Shown here in pieces: positions 12,200-24,200 of a stretch of DNA of 64,000 nt (positions are counted from its first letter, which is position 1; every line of letters begins with the position of its first letter). A program made the translations under genes and the position numbers. The DNA is from Erythrophleum ivorense (lineage: Eukaryota; Streptophyta; Magnoliopsida; Fabales; Fabaceae). The DNA lies in the NCBI GenBank assembly GCA_026724425.1, contig JAIUCV010000347.1, forward strand, positions 806,001 through 870,000, read 5' to 3'. The notes beneath the pieces were generated by a model that made no database searches, was not told where the DNA came from, and saw nothing but the letters and a program-made list of their open reading frames with translations.

Positions 12200-12420
12200 C
12201 AAGTACTTTGGTCCAGACTATACAATTAGGAAAGATCCTAATACCAATTCTTTTCTTGGTAATAAGATCAACCTTAAAGATTTTTCCATCAGTTGCACTA
12301 AAGTATTTAGAGTGAGTCGTCTATGCCTGTGGTGGAAGAACTATAGGATTCATGAAACTTTTTGAAGCACCAGTATCCATATAGGCTATAATAGGGATTG
12401 GCTTATGATACTTGCTCTAA
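12200..12420 (-). pseudogene. Pararetrovirus aspartic protease region
   Basis: The retropepsin-like protease that matures the polyprotein. The catalytic motif reads YMDTGASKSF on the minus strand, with Asp-Thr-Gly encoded at 12369-12377. It lies between the zinc knuckle and the reverse transcriptase and shares the knuckle phase, but it is out of phase with the downstream polymerase block. The active site itself is intact. Confidence 0.85.
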
Positions 12421-12689
12421 AAAATCTGCATTTGAACATAAGGCATTGGAGGCTCTTTCTGCTCAGTGAGATTACAAGGTTGAACAGAATAACTGGGGTG
12501 AATGTAATGGTCAGAATAATTTGAGTGATCAGAATCAGAGAAATCCGAATCTGACAAGTGAAATCCAAGAAAAGTAAAAATAGTGTTGGCATCAGCATCG
12601 TCTTATTCTGAGAAATATTCTTCAATGTTATCATCAGCAGATAAAGGAATGCTGACCTGAACTTGTTGAAGGAGCTTAACATCCTTCTT

Positions 12690-13714
12690 TGTTTAGTTAG
12701 GACAGTTTTTTGCAAAATGTCCCTTTTTTCCATAGATGTAACAATGGTCTCATTTTCCATGTTATGTGAGCCATCGTCTAAAAAATTGAATTGGTCTCTT
12801 AGGTTTCCTTTTCTTGTAATACTTGTGAGACTTGAAAGGCTTGGAATAACTATGCTTGTAATGAGATTTATTCTTTGTTGGGTAAGAGCATTTTGACTTG
12901 TCTTTGCATTTAATATGGAAATAAGGCTTTTTACAAACCTTTTGCAGAGCAAGCTTTCCATCCATCATGGAATCAAACATTTTATGCTGCTTACATAATT
13001 TCTCAAGGGTAGCCAAAGTCAATTGGTAAATTTCCCCAAGAGAGATGTCAATCATGTCTCTTCTGAGGGATTGGATGGCTCTTGAAAGTTTTGGTTATAA
13101 CTCTTATGGCAAAGAGGCAATGAATGTATGCCTACGATTGACATCATTAAAACCATTGAGAAGGTAGTATCTTTCTACCATTATTTTGTAATGGAAGTCA
13201 AGATCCTTTTTCTTTAAGGAGCACATTTCATCTAGAAATATTCTTGTTGTTTCTGCTTATCTACAAGATGGAAATCACCAAGGAATTCTTTGTGAATAAG
13301 ACTAAGGAGGTCATTAGCACTACCTGCTGTGGTGTAAAAATGTTGTCTATACTCCCCTAGGCTTTGGAACCATTCTCGGAGAGTACCAGTGAGTCTACTA
13401 GTGAACTCAGTGAGAGTCACCTAAAGATTAGCATTTGGCTAAGTCATTTGAAGATCAATCCATGCTGAAAACTCATGTAACTTGTCTCTCCACTTATTAG
13501 GAGGAATATCATCAAAGGTAAACCATGGTCCAGTGGTTGGACGAGTTGGAGCTTGTGGAAGATTTGGGAAAGTTGTATGATATGATTGTTCAACATAGCC
13601 ATTATGTTCATCATGTTTGACATTTGACTCATCATATTCTTCAACACAAGTTGGATTCACCATACAGAAAGTTACATATTGAACAGGTTCATCTTTGTCA
13701 GACCAATAATACAT
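12690..13714 (-). pseudogene. Pararetrovirus coat-protein region with damaged zinc knuckle
   Basis: The nucleocapsid part of the polyprotein. 13439-13714 holds an acidic N-terminal part, and 13232-13420 a conserved-looking stretch with GTLREWFQSLGEYR. 12762-13055 continues in another phase and ends in a Lys/Arg-rich tail (SHKYYKKRKPKRP). The zinc knuckle is at 12702-12743; first Cys, Gly-His and last Cys are present (CYIYGKKGHFAKNC), but the position normally held by the second Cys is Tyr, so the zinc site is incomplete. A stop follows two codons later. A basic domain followed by a single knuckle is typical of caulimovirid coat proteins and binds viral RNA. Confidence 0.8.
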
Positions 13715-14899
13715 GATTGGTCTTAATCAGAATCAGAAGGGTTAGAGTTGATGGTAGACAATAAAGAGATTGTCCTAGAAGGTTTAGTTGGTTCTGTTTG
13801 AGGTTGTTTGTTTTTCTGAGTTCGATCAGGATAAGAAGGAGGCGTAGTATGCCTTGGTGAGGATGGTGAAGTATGAATCTATAAAAGTTTTACAGGGGGT
13901 TGCTCTGGAGGTTTTGTCTAGGAGGGTTTTGACTAGTCAGAGCTCTTGTTCCTTCTGTGTAAAAGCTGGTCCTATATAACCATGAGTGATAAATCGTTTA
14001 AGTTCTGCATCTAAAGAGGTAACCTACATTTGAAGGCAATCATACAATTCTTGGATGTGGGAAGATAATCCATCAAGTTTAGAATTAGTATGAGTTGTTT
14101 GACTGGAGAGATTCTCAAGATAAGAGTTAATCCTTTGAAGAACTTTGTTTTGAGCCATAGCATTATGAGTATGCCAATTGAGAACTTCTTCAGCTTGTGG
14201 GATAGGTCTCATGACGCCATTAGGTGAAACTTCTATAGGAACAGAATATGGTTTGTAGGTAACATTTATCTCAGGATTAGTTCTTCTTTTCATAGCAGGA
14301 AATTTAGAGTCATAAGTTTTTTATGCAAAGGAAAACATCATATATATAATAGATTGAAAGTGTGCTTATACAGGAATAATTGGGTCTGGTTCTGGAGGTG
14401 GAGAAGGAAGGAGGTTATCATGACCTAATTCCTTAAAGAGGTCATAGAAACTGTCTGGCTTGGGCTGAGGAGTCTTGATACCAACCCATACGGGCTTTGG
14501 TAGGTGGTCATCATCATCTAAACTGTTATTCGGCTTGTGGTAAGAGCATTGACCAGATTTCCAAGATAGTTTGGGCAATTGCTTTTTCCAAGGAGAAGCA
14601 CAAGAATCACGAGATCTCTAAGCATTGTCTTTTGGTCCTTCCCAATTTTCAAGATCATCACATCCATAATCAGGGTCGCACATAGATGGATCACAATCCC
14701 AAAGGAAGTGTTCATTGATTTTTCCAACATAAGCATAAGACCCATCAGTATGAAACCAGTGAATAGGAATTATACCTTTCTTTTATTCTTGGGTGACCAT
14801 AGAAGTTATCATCATGGAATGATTCATCAGCCGTAGGGCTGAAGTGGTAGTTTCTTTAGATCCAGGTCTCTTGAAGGTTGACTTGACAGTTCTATCAGA
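13715..14899 (-). pseudogene. Pararetrovirus linker with coiled coil, between movement and coat regions
   Basis: Two short frames in the same phase are readable. 14366-14578 is acidic and proline-rich toward its end (SPPPEPDP). 14024-14293 has a C-terminal half (about residues 43-89) with heptad-like spacing of Leu/Ile (VLQRINSYLENL ... LDGLSSHIQELYDCL) that suggests a coiled coil. A coiled coil ahead of the coat protein fits a virion-associated or oligomerisation role in caulimovirids; the role is inferred. Stops separate the pieces. Confidence 0.6.
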
Positions 14900-15805
14900 G
14901 AGTTTTTCTAGAACTGGAGGAGCAGATGTATGGAAAGTCTTTTATCCACCATGAAACTCTTTCTCATAATTGGTAACCCATTCAAGAGGCATTAGTTGAA
15001 GTAGATCTTCTCAAGGAATCTACTTAGGGATCTGAATAATGGTTGTGTTATCAGGTCTGTCAGAAAACCATATAAAGAACATCATCAGTGGTGTTTTGAA
15101 AGTGGAGATCAACTGACTAATTTTGTAGACGGTAGATCATCTGGTGATGGAGAGTGGCTGGAACAGCATCAGAAGCACCAATGATCTGGACTTGTACTTT
15201 TAACTTGGTTGGAAGAGTGGGATCTGATTACTTTATGTTGAAGTTAGGAATTATGGTCAAGAACACGTTTCCACCATTCAAAGTGACAAGGGCAGCTCCA
15301 ATCAAAGCATTTTGAAAAGAGGTGTAAGATGTATCAAGAAGGGAGACATAGGCAGTAGCCACAATCCCTTTTTTGCCATGTAAGGTAAAGACTAATCTGA
15401 TGGCTCTAAGATAGAGGTGAGAATAGCTTTGATGGATCCAGTGAGAAATGAAATTTGAGGGGATTTCAGAGTAACATATTGTTCAGCTTGGGTTGACTGA
15501 AGCCCACACTGATCTAGTTTGGTACCTTAGACTATTTCTTTTACTAAAGGATTTCGAAGAGAAAGGAGTCTATGGATGGAATGAGTAAAGGATCTATTTT
15601 AGTGATAGAGTTGGTAAGGATTAAGAAGAGGGGTGATAGATTCTTTTAGTCTAGATTCTTCTGGAATATGAGTAATTTTTACAAGGTTATCTATCCTGTT
15701 AAAAGCATAAGATATACAAGAAGAGGGAATAGATCTAGGCATGGAAAGGGAGGAAGAAAGACGAATGGGTTGTTCTATATTATTTGTAGTAGAAATAGTA
15801 GACAT
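14900..15805 (-). pseudogene. Pararetrovirus movement-protein region (degraded)
   Basis: The N-terminal part of the viral polyprotein, whose product would act in cell-to-cell movement. The first Met after the primer-binding site is at 15805 (MSTISTTNNIEQ...), and that frame closes after 68 residues at 15599. The core of the 30K movement-protein superfamily is legible at about 15235-15410 in another frame, with LLDTSY at 15324-15341 followed by a hydrophobic/Gly stretch (GAALVTLNGG). The start and the core are in different phases, so at least one frameshift separates them. Downstream the frames are further broken. The family assignment rests on the LxD-type motif and on position next to the primer-binding site. 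Confidence 0.75.
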
Positions 15806-15871
15806 GGTATGGTTTGTATCTTCTTACTCTCTTTTACTAACAGATCTAATCCGATTATCTTACGAATGTGA

Positions 15872-15885
15872 TGGCTCTGATACCA
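15872..15885 (-). other. Pararetrovirus primer-binding site (initiator tRNA-Met)
   Basis: The minus strand reads TGGTATCAGAGCCA, a full match to the complement of the plant initiator tRNA-Met 3' end, as used by caulimovirids for minus-strand DNA synthesis. It directly follows the left terminal repeat, and the first polyprotein Met is about 65 bp downstream. Confidence 0.92.
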
Positions 15886-16006
15886 TTCCTGGTCCCGACA
15901 TGAGATCAGAGCACATTCGTTTTCATCTCTCTTCTTTGAAAACATTCCATTTCTAGAGATCCTCTTCAGAGAGACATATCTCAGGAGATCTTAAAAGACT
16001 CTAATA
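15885..16006 (-). repeat. Pararetrovirus terminal direct repeat, left copy (viral 5' end)
   Basis: The first 122 bp of the integrated viral molecule, representing the last part of the leader before the primer-binding site. It is a duplicate of 8751-8872. It is not TG...CA bounded and has no target-site duplication, so it is terminal redundancy rather than an LTR. Confidence 0.9.
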
Positions 16007-16638
16007 GCTAAATGGAGGAGGAGATCAGGTGCCACTTATATATAAGAAGGAGGAGGAAATATTTTTCAAAAATTTCCATTTTGCCCTTCGTTCTTAGTAT
16101 TTTCATTTCTCTTTCATTTTAGCTCCTTTTTTAGAACCATCTTGTCCATTATGAAATTTAAGTTCCCAATTTAGTAAAATGCCTTTGGAATCATTCAAAT
16201 AGGAGCTAAAACCTTCTCGAACGAATTCGTTAAAGTTCAGGTGCACTAACTTTGGAAAACATCTATTGGAGGGGCTTTAGCTATCCTGGGCCTTCCAATG
16301 GTTTTCAGGGCCTCTAAAAACCCTGAGGGACTCAAAAATTTCATTTAAAAATTCCTCCAATGTGAATTCCAAAAATTGCTTAAAATTATGAAAATACCAT
16401 TACATTTCGCAAGCTTTTTGTAAGAAATTGTTTCTTCATTCTAGCTCCATTTTTCTTTCCATCTAAGCTTGGGATTCTCATTTTTAGGAGTCTAGAATGC
16501 TTCCCAAATTTTTTGAGACCTTAACTAAGTCATCTAGAGGGATTTCTTTTTGTATCCGGTGAGTTTCATTTGTTTGCAAAGAAACCGTATATTACACTTC
16601 TTATGTTTTCTCTCATTTTCAGAAAATCGGATATTATA

Positions 16639-16652
16639 TTTCTCCCCTCCTT
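16639..16652 (-). other. Polypurine tract of element B
   Basis: The minus strand reads AAGGAGGGGAGAAA, directly abutting the 3' LTR start (TATAATATCCG, decayed from TGTAATATCC). A pure purine run at exactly this place is the expected plus-strand primer of an LTR retrotransposon. Confidence 0.85.
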
Positions 16653-19600
16653 AAATAAATTTTATCCTCAAAATTTGGGGTATACTTTCTTTTTGTTATT
16701 TTCTTTTCTTGCTAACTATTCTTTTCTTTTCCTTCTTCCTGGCTCTATACACTTTCTTAGCGATTTCATTCTTTCAAATTTTCTTTTAGCCAAGGGATTT
16801 TTTATTGCTAGTTCTTAATAAGGGGTCTATTGCTATAAAATACTAGCTAGTTCTTTCTCATAAGGGAAAGAAATTTCTGACTCTGGAGGCCTATCTTGGG
16901 AGAGCTTACTAATCATATCAGATTAATATTAACCCGTTCGTAGGATTAACGTTTCTTTCAGTGGACTCATTTACACATCTCGAGAGGTAACTTATTTTGT
17001 ATCAAATCTCCCATATCCTCTCTCAATGGCTTTTCATAACGCTTCATCATCTTTTTATGATCATTACAGCCATTGGAGGTTTTCTGTTTATTTGCTTACT
17101 TATTTAAAATATATTGTCCACTATCTATCTCTGCGTTCTTTCTTACTAACTCATCCCATGATTATAATTCACATTTTCTTCTATCATAGGCCTCATATCT
17201 CAATTACTTACAGGAATTATAACTCCTTTAAGGAGTCTATGTACTACTACATCTATCTCTATAGATCAGGACTTTTTCTCACTTTCTTTACTCACTTACA
17301 GTGGCATTTTATAGTCCCTCATTTCAACATTGATAGGCCTAACATGTGTCTCATACTAGCATCAAAAGAGTGATTACCACTAACTACTACTAAGTTCTGG
17401 TGGGATGTTAGCTATTTTCACAGTTTTACTCACTGGAGATATACTGTACCACTTACCTCATGTAAAGCTACATCTGACCCCTTTTTGAATATATAAGCTA
17501 GCATGTGGGGGATCTCTCTATCCCTTGGTCAGGGCTACTATCTGTTAGGTAATAGTTCATCTGGTTCTAACTTTGGAAAGCTAATTTCTTGCTTTCCTCA
17601 TCCCATACACTATGCTTATCTCTAAAGGGAGCTAGTCAGTGGTCTAACTGTTTGAGTAAAGCCTTCATATCTCTGTGGCAATGGTCTACCAGACTCAAGA
17701 GATCTCTAATCTCTAAGACAAAAGCTAGCTGAAACTGTGCTGGTCTCTGAGACTAACTACTCTATAAAACTATCTTAGGCCGTCATCTCACTAGAGAACA
17801 ATCATGCTGTGGCTAAGGCTCTCTGTAACTATGTGAGATCTACTGTGACCCTTAGGTCTACTGTGACCTCTCAGAGCCTTGCTAGGGCCTACTGCAACCT
17901 GCTGTGTTATGCTAGGATCTACTGTGATCCATCTTTAGGAGACGTCAAAGCCTAAGATTACTGTATCTGACAATAAAACACATACTCATTAAGTCCTTTA
18001 ACCATCACTCATAATAACTAAGGTTAAACTCAGAAGTACATCATGCTCTTCGTGTGAAGTGGGATCTGTGTCATCTGATTCTCTAAGATTCCATCATACT
18101 AATACTAAGGAGCATTTTAATTTTTTCACTCATCACTCCTTATAGGATCCCCAGATTCCCACTTTAGCCCTTTTTGCTTGGGCTTTTTTTTCTTACTCTA
18201 ACTGTACTTGTCTATCTTTTCCTCTCATATCCTACAATTTCTAACTATGCCTACATTCTGCTTTTAAGTGCTTTGGTACTAGGGCTTCTCACACACCGAG
18301 TGTGGTTAACATTTCTGGCAGGAGAGAGGCTATACACTATTCCCTATTCATTTCATTTATATATACTATAAGGGACTCGGGCTACGCATACTGAATCTGA
18401 ATATTCTTTATTGAGGATTCCTTTTTACATGCTTTTTTTACTATTTTAGTATTCCTAGAATTCCTTTACCTTTCTTTTCTGACTCATCTCGTTCTTTAAC
18501 TAACTAGGATACCTTTCGATTATCGAGACACTTTGGTGAATGCTGTCGTTGTTTGCTATGTGCTTAAGCCATATTACTATTAGGTTGATCAGGCCTAATA
18601 TCATGTAGCCTCTATTACACGCAAACCATAACATCAAACACTAATACACGGGCGCCTCATGATTGAGCTCAAAGCCACTATCGCCTATATATTGCAAGTT
18701 TCCCAATAATCTAAAGTATCCCTCTTTTACTTTTCTCTATCTGCCCTATTCTTGTAGAGTACTCGAGGAAAGTAGGATTCTTCATCTACTACATCTTGAG
18801 ATCTCTTTGTATTGTTCAACTATTTTTACTTCGGGCAGTATCATGCTAGAAGGGCATCTATGCCAAGGACAAGTGTGTTTTCTTAAGTACTTAAACACAT
18901 AACTAAATATCTATTCTTAATCTATTATGTCCTCGGCTTAAACACTGTTATATCTTCTCTTTCTACCTTTCTTATCCTCTTAGTTAGGTAAAAAGATGTT
19001 CTACTATGGTTATTTTCGTTGCCAGTTCAGGTTTCTTTACGCTCAAGAGCACCTGCATTTTCCCGGGGTTCCTCCTCTTATTCACTCTCTGTAACATCAA
19101 GGGAGTCTACTTTTCGCTTATACTCTTACTCTGCTCTTACTTAGACCATCCCTTGGTAAGAAGGATTCTATTTCATATAATCCCAGGAATTTCATTTTAT
19201 GGCACTCTCAGTTTACACTCTTTCTCTACATAACACGAGGCTCACCTTCTTAGGCAGTCTCTAGCTCCCTCAAGTTTCTCTGAGGGTACTAAGGCACTAA
19301 CTATCTATCTTAGTTTCTTTCTATGTTCGGATCAAAGCTAGGCTTTCTCTTTGTTCAAACTCTTTAGTCTCATTCCTAGGAGCATAGTATACTATTTCTA
19401 GGGTTCTGCTAACCCAATCCAGGACACATGCTCTCAATGTCCTGACTCTATCTTACTGAAATCTTATGCTCTACTGGGTACTCTAATCACTCATATGCCT
19501 TAACCTTACATTCTCATATTAGGGAGCTCATCTAACTAACTATCGAACCCTTATCCGTTACCTTTCTAGGCTCAGTTTGCTCATTTAATCATTACTAAAA

Positions 19601-21233
19601 TGAGGGCATCTTTCTTGTAGCCAGTTTCTCAGCTCTTCCTCACTTCCTTTATCACTGTACTTTTATAATTTGAGGGTCTATCTAAAGGAATGTACTAACC
19701 ACTACTGGGTGGTTTCCCTAACATCAGGATGTCTCATATTTTCTTTCTCGGTCCAGGGAGAACTTTTACTAAGCCTTTCATTCAAATATTTCACTTGGAG
19801 TAATGCTACTAGTCATCTTCCCTAGGCTTTAGCTTATGCTCAGCCTGGGCTAATCATCTCATCGGACCTGTAGCTTACTAACTATCCTTATTCTTTTCTG
19901 AGTCTCTACTACTGGCTACTCATACTTACCTTTAGGTATTACCTATAAGGTATACCTTTCTAGACCACTCACTATGTGCCTCACTGCTAGTAGTCTTATC
20001 TTACGTTATTTCGAGGCTACACTAACATTCTATCATTCTGTATCTCATAGGGTAGCATCCTAGGTTGGAGTCAATGCCTTAAAGGTGGGTCTGAACAACC
20101 TTATTATCCTGTATCTAACTTTCTCTATGCTGAGCTCTTTTTAGTCTTAACTACTAGGCTCACGGGTTTCTTACTAACCTTTCGTGACTATTCATTACCC
20201 TTTTCTCTACTTATGCTAGGGGTTCTAGCTTCTTATGGGTTATTTAACCCCTTATCAGTTCATTCCTCAAGTTGGCCTGAATATGACCAACAAGGCATTT
20301 ATACTGCCACTTGCCGCTGCTAATACATTATTCGCTGTAGTTAATCAACCTCAGGTTCACTCTAGTTTTCTTGTCTGAGTATTGGTTGTGGCTAACTTCT
20401 TAATTGGCCGCGGCGAGGAACTCTCTGGATTGTCTTGCTGCTTCCATGGAATATTTGGTCATGGCTAAGTAACTAATTGGCCGTAGCTAACGACCTTTGA
20501 TTGGCTTGCTTTTTCAGGGATTGGATTTTCATCTTCAGCTACCAACCCAAGACTCATTGCCTCTATATCTAGCACATCATCAAACTAGAGGGTTTTACTT
20601 CTTGCTTCATTAATGCATAACTACTTGTCATCTTAGGGCCATCAAGCTCTAGGGTGTAGCCTGTAACCTAACCTCTAGCTTGAGGGAATTAGCTTTTCAA
20701 GCTCTAATACTTATCTAGACATTTGGATGTTGTGGCTAGGGAATAACTCTCTTTCTCATTCCCTTCTAAACTAGTCCTGTGCAATCGCAATCTCATCTCA
20801 TATCACGCTGCATAACTACTTGTCTTTGTGTTAAGTAGGACATCTCAGAATGGTCTGAGTATGACTACCAGGGAGAATTAGGCCTCACGTACTCTCTAGC
20901 AAGCCTTTTCATATCAATGAGATTATTTCTTGTCATTCATATCTGGGGTTTACCACTGATTTCAACGAGCTATCACATCTCATCAAGCTCTAGCCGTCGG
21001 ATCCCTTAACTTTTCTCAAGCTACTTTGGAGGCCACTCTTTCCCGGTGTCCACTAGCTACTCCAAGACCATTCTACAACTTACTTATCATGAATAAAGCC
21101 ATAAACTATCCTCATACACCCAATATGTCTTATATAAGGCTCTACCTATCAATTCAAGCCTTTACATAGCCCTTTACATAACTCTATTGCTATATCCTCA
21201 AGCCAAATCCAATCCAAGAGAGCCTAGAACTTT
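16653..21233 (-). mobile_element. Internal region of element B, no recognisable gag-pol
   Basis: About 4.6 kb between polypurine tract and primer-binding site. I read the sense (minus) strand for reverse transcriptase, protease, RNase H, integrase and chromodomain motifs and found none; reading frames are short and broken. A few plus-strand frames (for example 17026-17373, hydrophobic and rich in Tyr/Ser/Leu) are antisense and look like products of base composition. The base composition differs from the LTRs, with many CTA/TAG-rich words. Close to the polypurine tract a short sense frame reads NFEDKIYLRRGE, loosely reminiscent of chromovirus pol C-termini; this is only a hint. It could be a large non-autonomous derivative or a heavily decayed gag-pol. 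Confidence 0.6.
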
Positions 21234-21245
21234 ACTCTGATACCA
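21234..21245 (-). other. Primer-binding site of element B (initiator tRNA-Met)
   Basis: The minus strand reads TGGTATCAGAGT, matching the complement of the plant initiator tRNA-Met 3' end in 11 of 12 positions. It begins 5 nt downstream of the 5' LTR end. This fixes the direction of the element. Confidence 0.85.
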
Positions 21246-21250
21246 ATAAA

Positions 21251-24200
21251 TATAACACCATATATTCTAGCTCATTTCATGACATTCCCATACTTTACAT
21301 TCATAGATTCCACGAAAGAGCAAGAAAAAGGAATTAAAATATTGCATTTCTTTGTGTTTTGTCGGGTATAAAAATTTCATTTGGTGTCACATGAACCATG
21401 TGAGCTCATACAACACATTCTCATATTTAATTACATGAACACAACTCATTTGCATCATCAAAAATGGCCTATATCTCAAGGAACTTGACGAGAAGCACGA
21501 AATATACATATATGATTTTGGCCATATTTGTCCTCATTTCTGTCATAACTTTGGAAAATCATAACTAATTTTAGAAAAATCAAAATCATGAATTCTTGGC
21601 CATTTTGGAAATATACACATGTCTAATTCATGCTAAAAATATTTTTAGACCATAACATCCAATACAGAGGACGTTTGACATTCTAAATGGTCTAGAGGTC
21701 AAGCTGTCCACTGATGCCATCACAAAATTCTACAGCAAATTAAAAAATGTCCAATTAATTCCATAAAAATCCAATCTATGCAAATGATACCAATATAAAA
21801 ATCTATAGATGTTAGATAGAGGGAAAAAATAACTTTAGACCAGTTTAGATACGCCCAGACCTCAAAATCTAATCAAACAATAACTGAGGTCGGATGAAGC
21901 TCCTAATACTGGATAGATTCTTTAAAAATTCATATCTCCCTCTCTAGACATCCAAATGGGGTGCTTCTAGTTGGCTCAAGTCACTAGGAATATCTAGTTT
22001 CTCTGTATAAAATTTTGGTGGCAATTGGATATCATTTGAGTCTTGTGTGACAAATTTCATTTTTCGACCTGAGTGAACAGTGACATGACCAAAACCAAAA
22101 AATTTGCCAAATTTGAAAATTCATCAAATGTTCTCTAGAGCTCCAAAAATTCTGTTCTTTAGCTTTCTAAAAAGCTCTCAACAAGCTCTAATTGCATACA
22201 GAATATTAGATCAAGAAGAGCTCATTTGGATGAAAAGTGATATAGGGTTCTAAATCGGTCAATTTTGGCTTCATATAGGATACCAAAATGTCCAAATAGC
22301 TTTCCTTGAGGTTTGGCACCTTTTGGGAAAGTTTAAAAGCATAATTATGACTTATATGAGTTGCTCAAATGGCTTCAACCCTCATGCATCTCATTTTGGC
22401 TATCTTATCCACACATATGCATAATTCCATAATGTCATTCATGAAACTAGCTTGCCATCATATACTCAAATCACATTCTAATAGCTACATAACATGTTCT
22501 CGCATTCCTACATGACATATTATCATAATTACATGTGTTCATTACATCATAATACATACACATCCATTGGTTACATCTTTTGCCATTTGTATGGCCTCAA
22601 AATAGCAAAACTCAAGCATTTTCATGTCATCCTCTCATCTTCAAGGAGATTGGCTTCCATTACCTTGCCCTCTCGGTCCACCTAGCATATTAGGACATTG
22701 GAGAGGAGGGGATGAAATTCAAAGAATCTCAATAGCTCATCTCCCATTCAATCATACATAATAAATGCAAAATAAGTCTTACAAATGCATGCATGGCATG
22801 TAGACATGTGCAATCAATCAAAGAGCATTCTTAGCATTTGAAAAAGTCACACATAGCATACAAAGGCTTGCCATGCAAGTGGATTGGCCTCACCCAATTT
22901 CTTATGGATGTTGGAGTTGCCTCACCCATTCTTTAAGAGATTCTTGAACTCAACCATATTCTTGGGAGTCTATCTCACTTTTGGGAGACTCTTTATTTTG
23001 TCTTAACCAATCTTAAGGGTTCTTGGCTCATCCTCACCATGACTAAGGGTTCTTGGCATCACCACACTCATGTAAACCTAAGCACACATCATAACATCAT
23101 TTAGAAACATAATATGTCATCATGAAACCATGGCATATAAAATCATTTATGACTTGAAAATACACATACACGCATTCCAAGACAAGCTAAGTACACATTC
23201 ATGCATGAGAGAAGGTGGAGAGAGCTACCTTGGAAGCAATTACACACTTTTTCTCTTGAATTTCCCTTCCTTGCTTCGGCCACACTCACATAAAAGTGTA
23301 GGGAAGATTTCTCTTGGCCTAGACACAATTTATGGAAGTCAATTAGGTTCACGGATTCAATTCTAAGGTCATACAATTTGCTTAGACATTAGTTTGGTCT
23401 ATAACCTCATTATGATTCCATAATTGCACCTAATGAAGTAACACCCCTCAAATAAATTCTAGGTTCCATTCTTTCCTTTCAAATATGATTCTTGACTCCT
23501 TTTAAGTCTCTTGGAGTCATCACACAATCAAAACCAAAAGCCTAACTATATGTTACTTCTTTAGGTCATAATATGGAACATAAAGCACCAACTCACTTTC
23601 TGAGTTTTAAATTTTTTTCAAGGCCTCTCCTCATTTTCATTCATCATACATGACTCAAAAATGAGTTTGGAAAAATTTAAAACTCTCCCTAGGTGTCTCA
23701 TCCCCTTTAGGCCGAGCCTATGTCTCCCTTTGGACTTCATGGAACTTGCTTTGCTTTCTACATGAAAAATGCATATGGAGAGACTGCTAGGGATCTTAGG
23801 AACTCATTTAAACATTCATTTAGGCCTAGGAATAATTATATCAAATCAAATTTTCAAGGGAACCCATGAAACCTAGGTTTGCTACCTTGGAAATCCATAG
23901 CCTTTTCTTGAATTTCTTTGCATATTCTTACTCTTCTCCCTTAAATTCATAGAATTCACCCTTGGCTCTCCTCAAAATTCCAGCCCTCTAGCATCTATAT
24001 ACATGGGGCAAAATATGGAGAAGAAGGGGGGAGGAGTAACTACCATGGGATGCAAGATTTACCTTGTTTTCTTGCTTTTTGTCACTTAAATCTTGCTTTC
24101 TCCAAGCTCCTCTCTTTAAATCCGAAATTACCCCTAAGTTTATCCCTTAAATCAGATTTGTAAACTTCATTTTAATCAAAGGAAACAAAGGAGAATGAAG

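Larger units (their letters stand above)
8751..16006 (-). mobile_element. Endogenous pararetrovirus (Caulimoviridae, Petuvirus/Florendovirus-like), degraded
   Basis: An integrated copy of a circular plant DNA virus; the distance between its terminal direct repeats gives a genome unit of 7,134 bp, close to the size of petuviruses. On the minus strand the order is primer-binding site, movement protein, coiled-coil linker, coat protein, aspartic protease, reverse transcriptase, RNase H, C-terminal extension, promoter and leader, the single-polyprotein order of petuviruses. No integrase is present. Frames change repeatedly (start frame, movement core, coat, protease and RT blocks are not all in one phase) and stops are common, so it cannot make the polyprotein. 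It lies inside the 3' LTR of element B and is therefore younger than that insertion. The genus is not settled without a phylogeny. Confidence 0.9.
5632..16638 (-). repeat. 3' LTR of element B, split by a pararetrovirus
   Basis: LTR sequence occupies 5632-8750 and 16007-16638, together about 3.75 kb, matching the 5' LTR. The break falls between TTTTCTCTGGT (8740-8750) and TAATAGCTAAATGG (from about 16003). In the 5' LTR the corresponding site (about 24310-24345) shows roughly 14 additional bases that are missing here. This LTR also contains a private 44-bp perfect foldback at 7100-7190 that the 5' LTR lacks. Confidence 0.85.

Noticed and set aside
12386..12961. 191-codon minus-strand open frame
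   Set aside because: It is out of phase with both the zinc knuckle (12702-12743) and the protease active site (12369-12377), so it is a shadow of the decayed coat/protease coding region.
14497..14836. Plus-strand open frames across the pararetrovirus
   Set aside because: They are antisense to the viral linker and movement region and have no recognisable content.
8751..16006. The 122-bp terminal repeats as short LTRs of a small retrotransposon
   Set aside because: They have no TG...CA ends, no target-site duplication and no polypurine tract next to the right copy. The coding order lacks integrase and includes movement and coat proteins, and promoter and leader positions fit a circular caulimovirid.
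16570..19233. Several hydrophobic plus-strand open frames that could suggest small membrane proteins
   Set aside because: They lie on the antisense strand of element B in TC-rich DNA, have no common start context and resemble no family.
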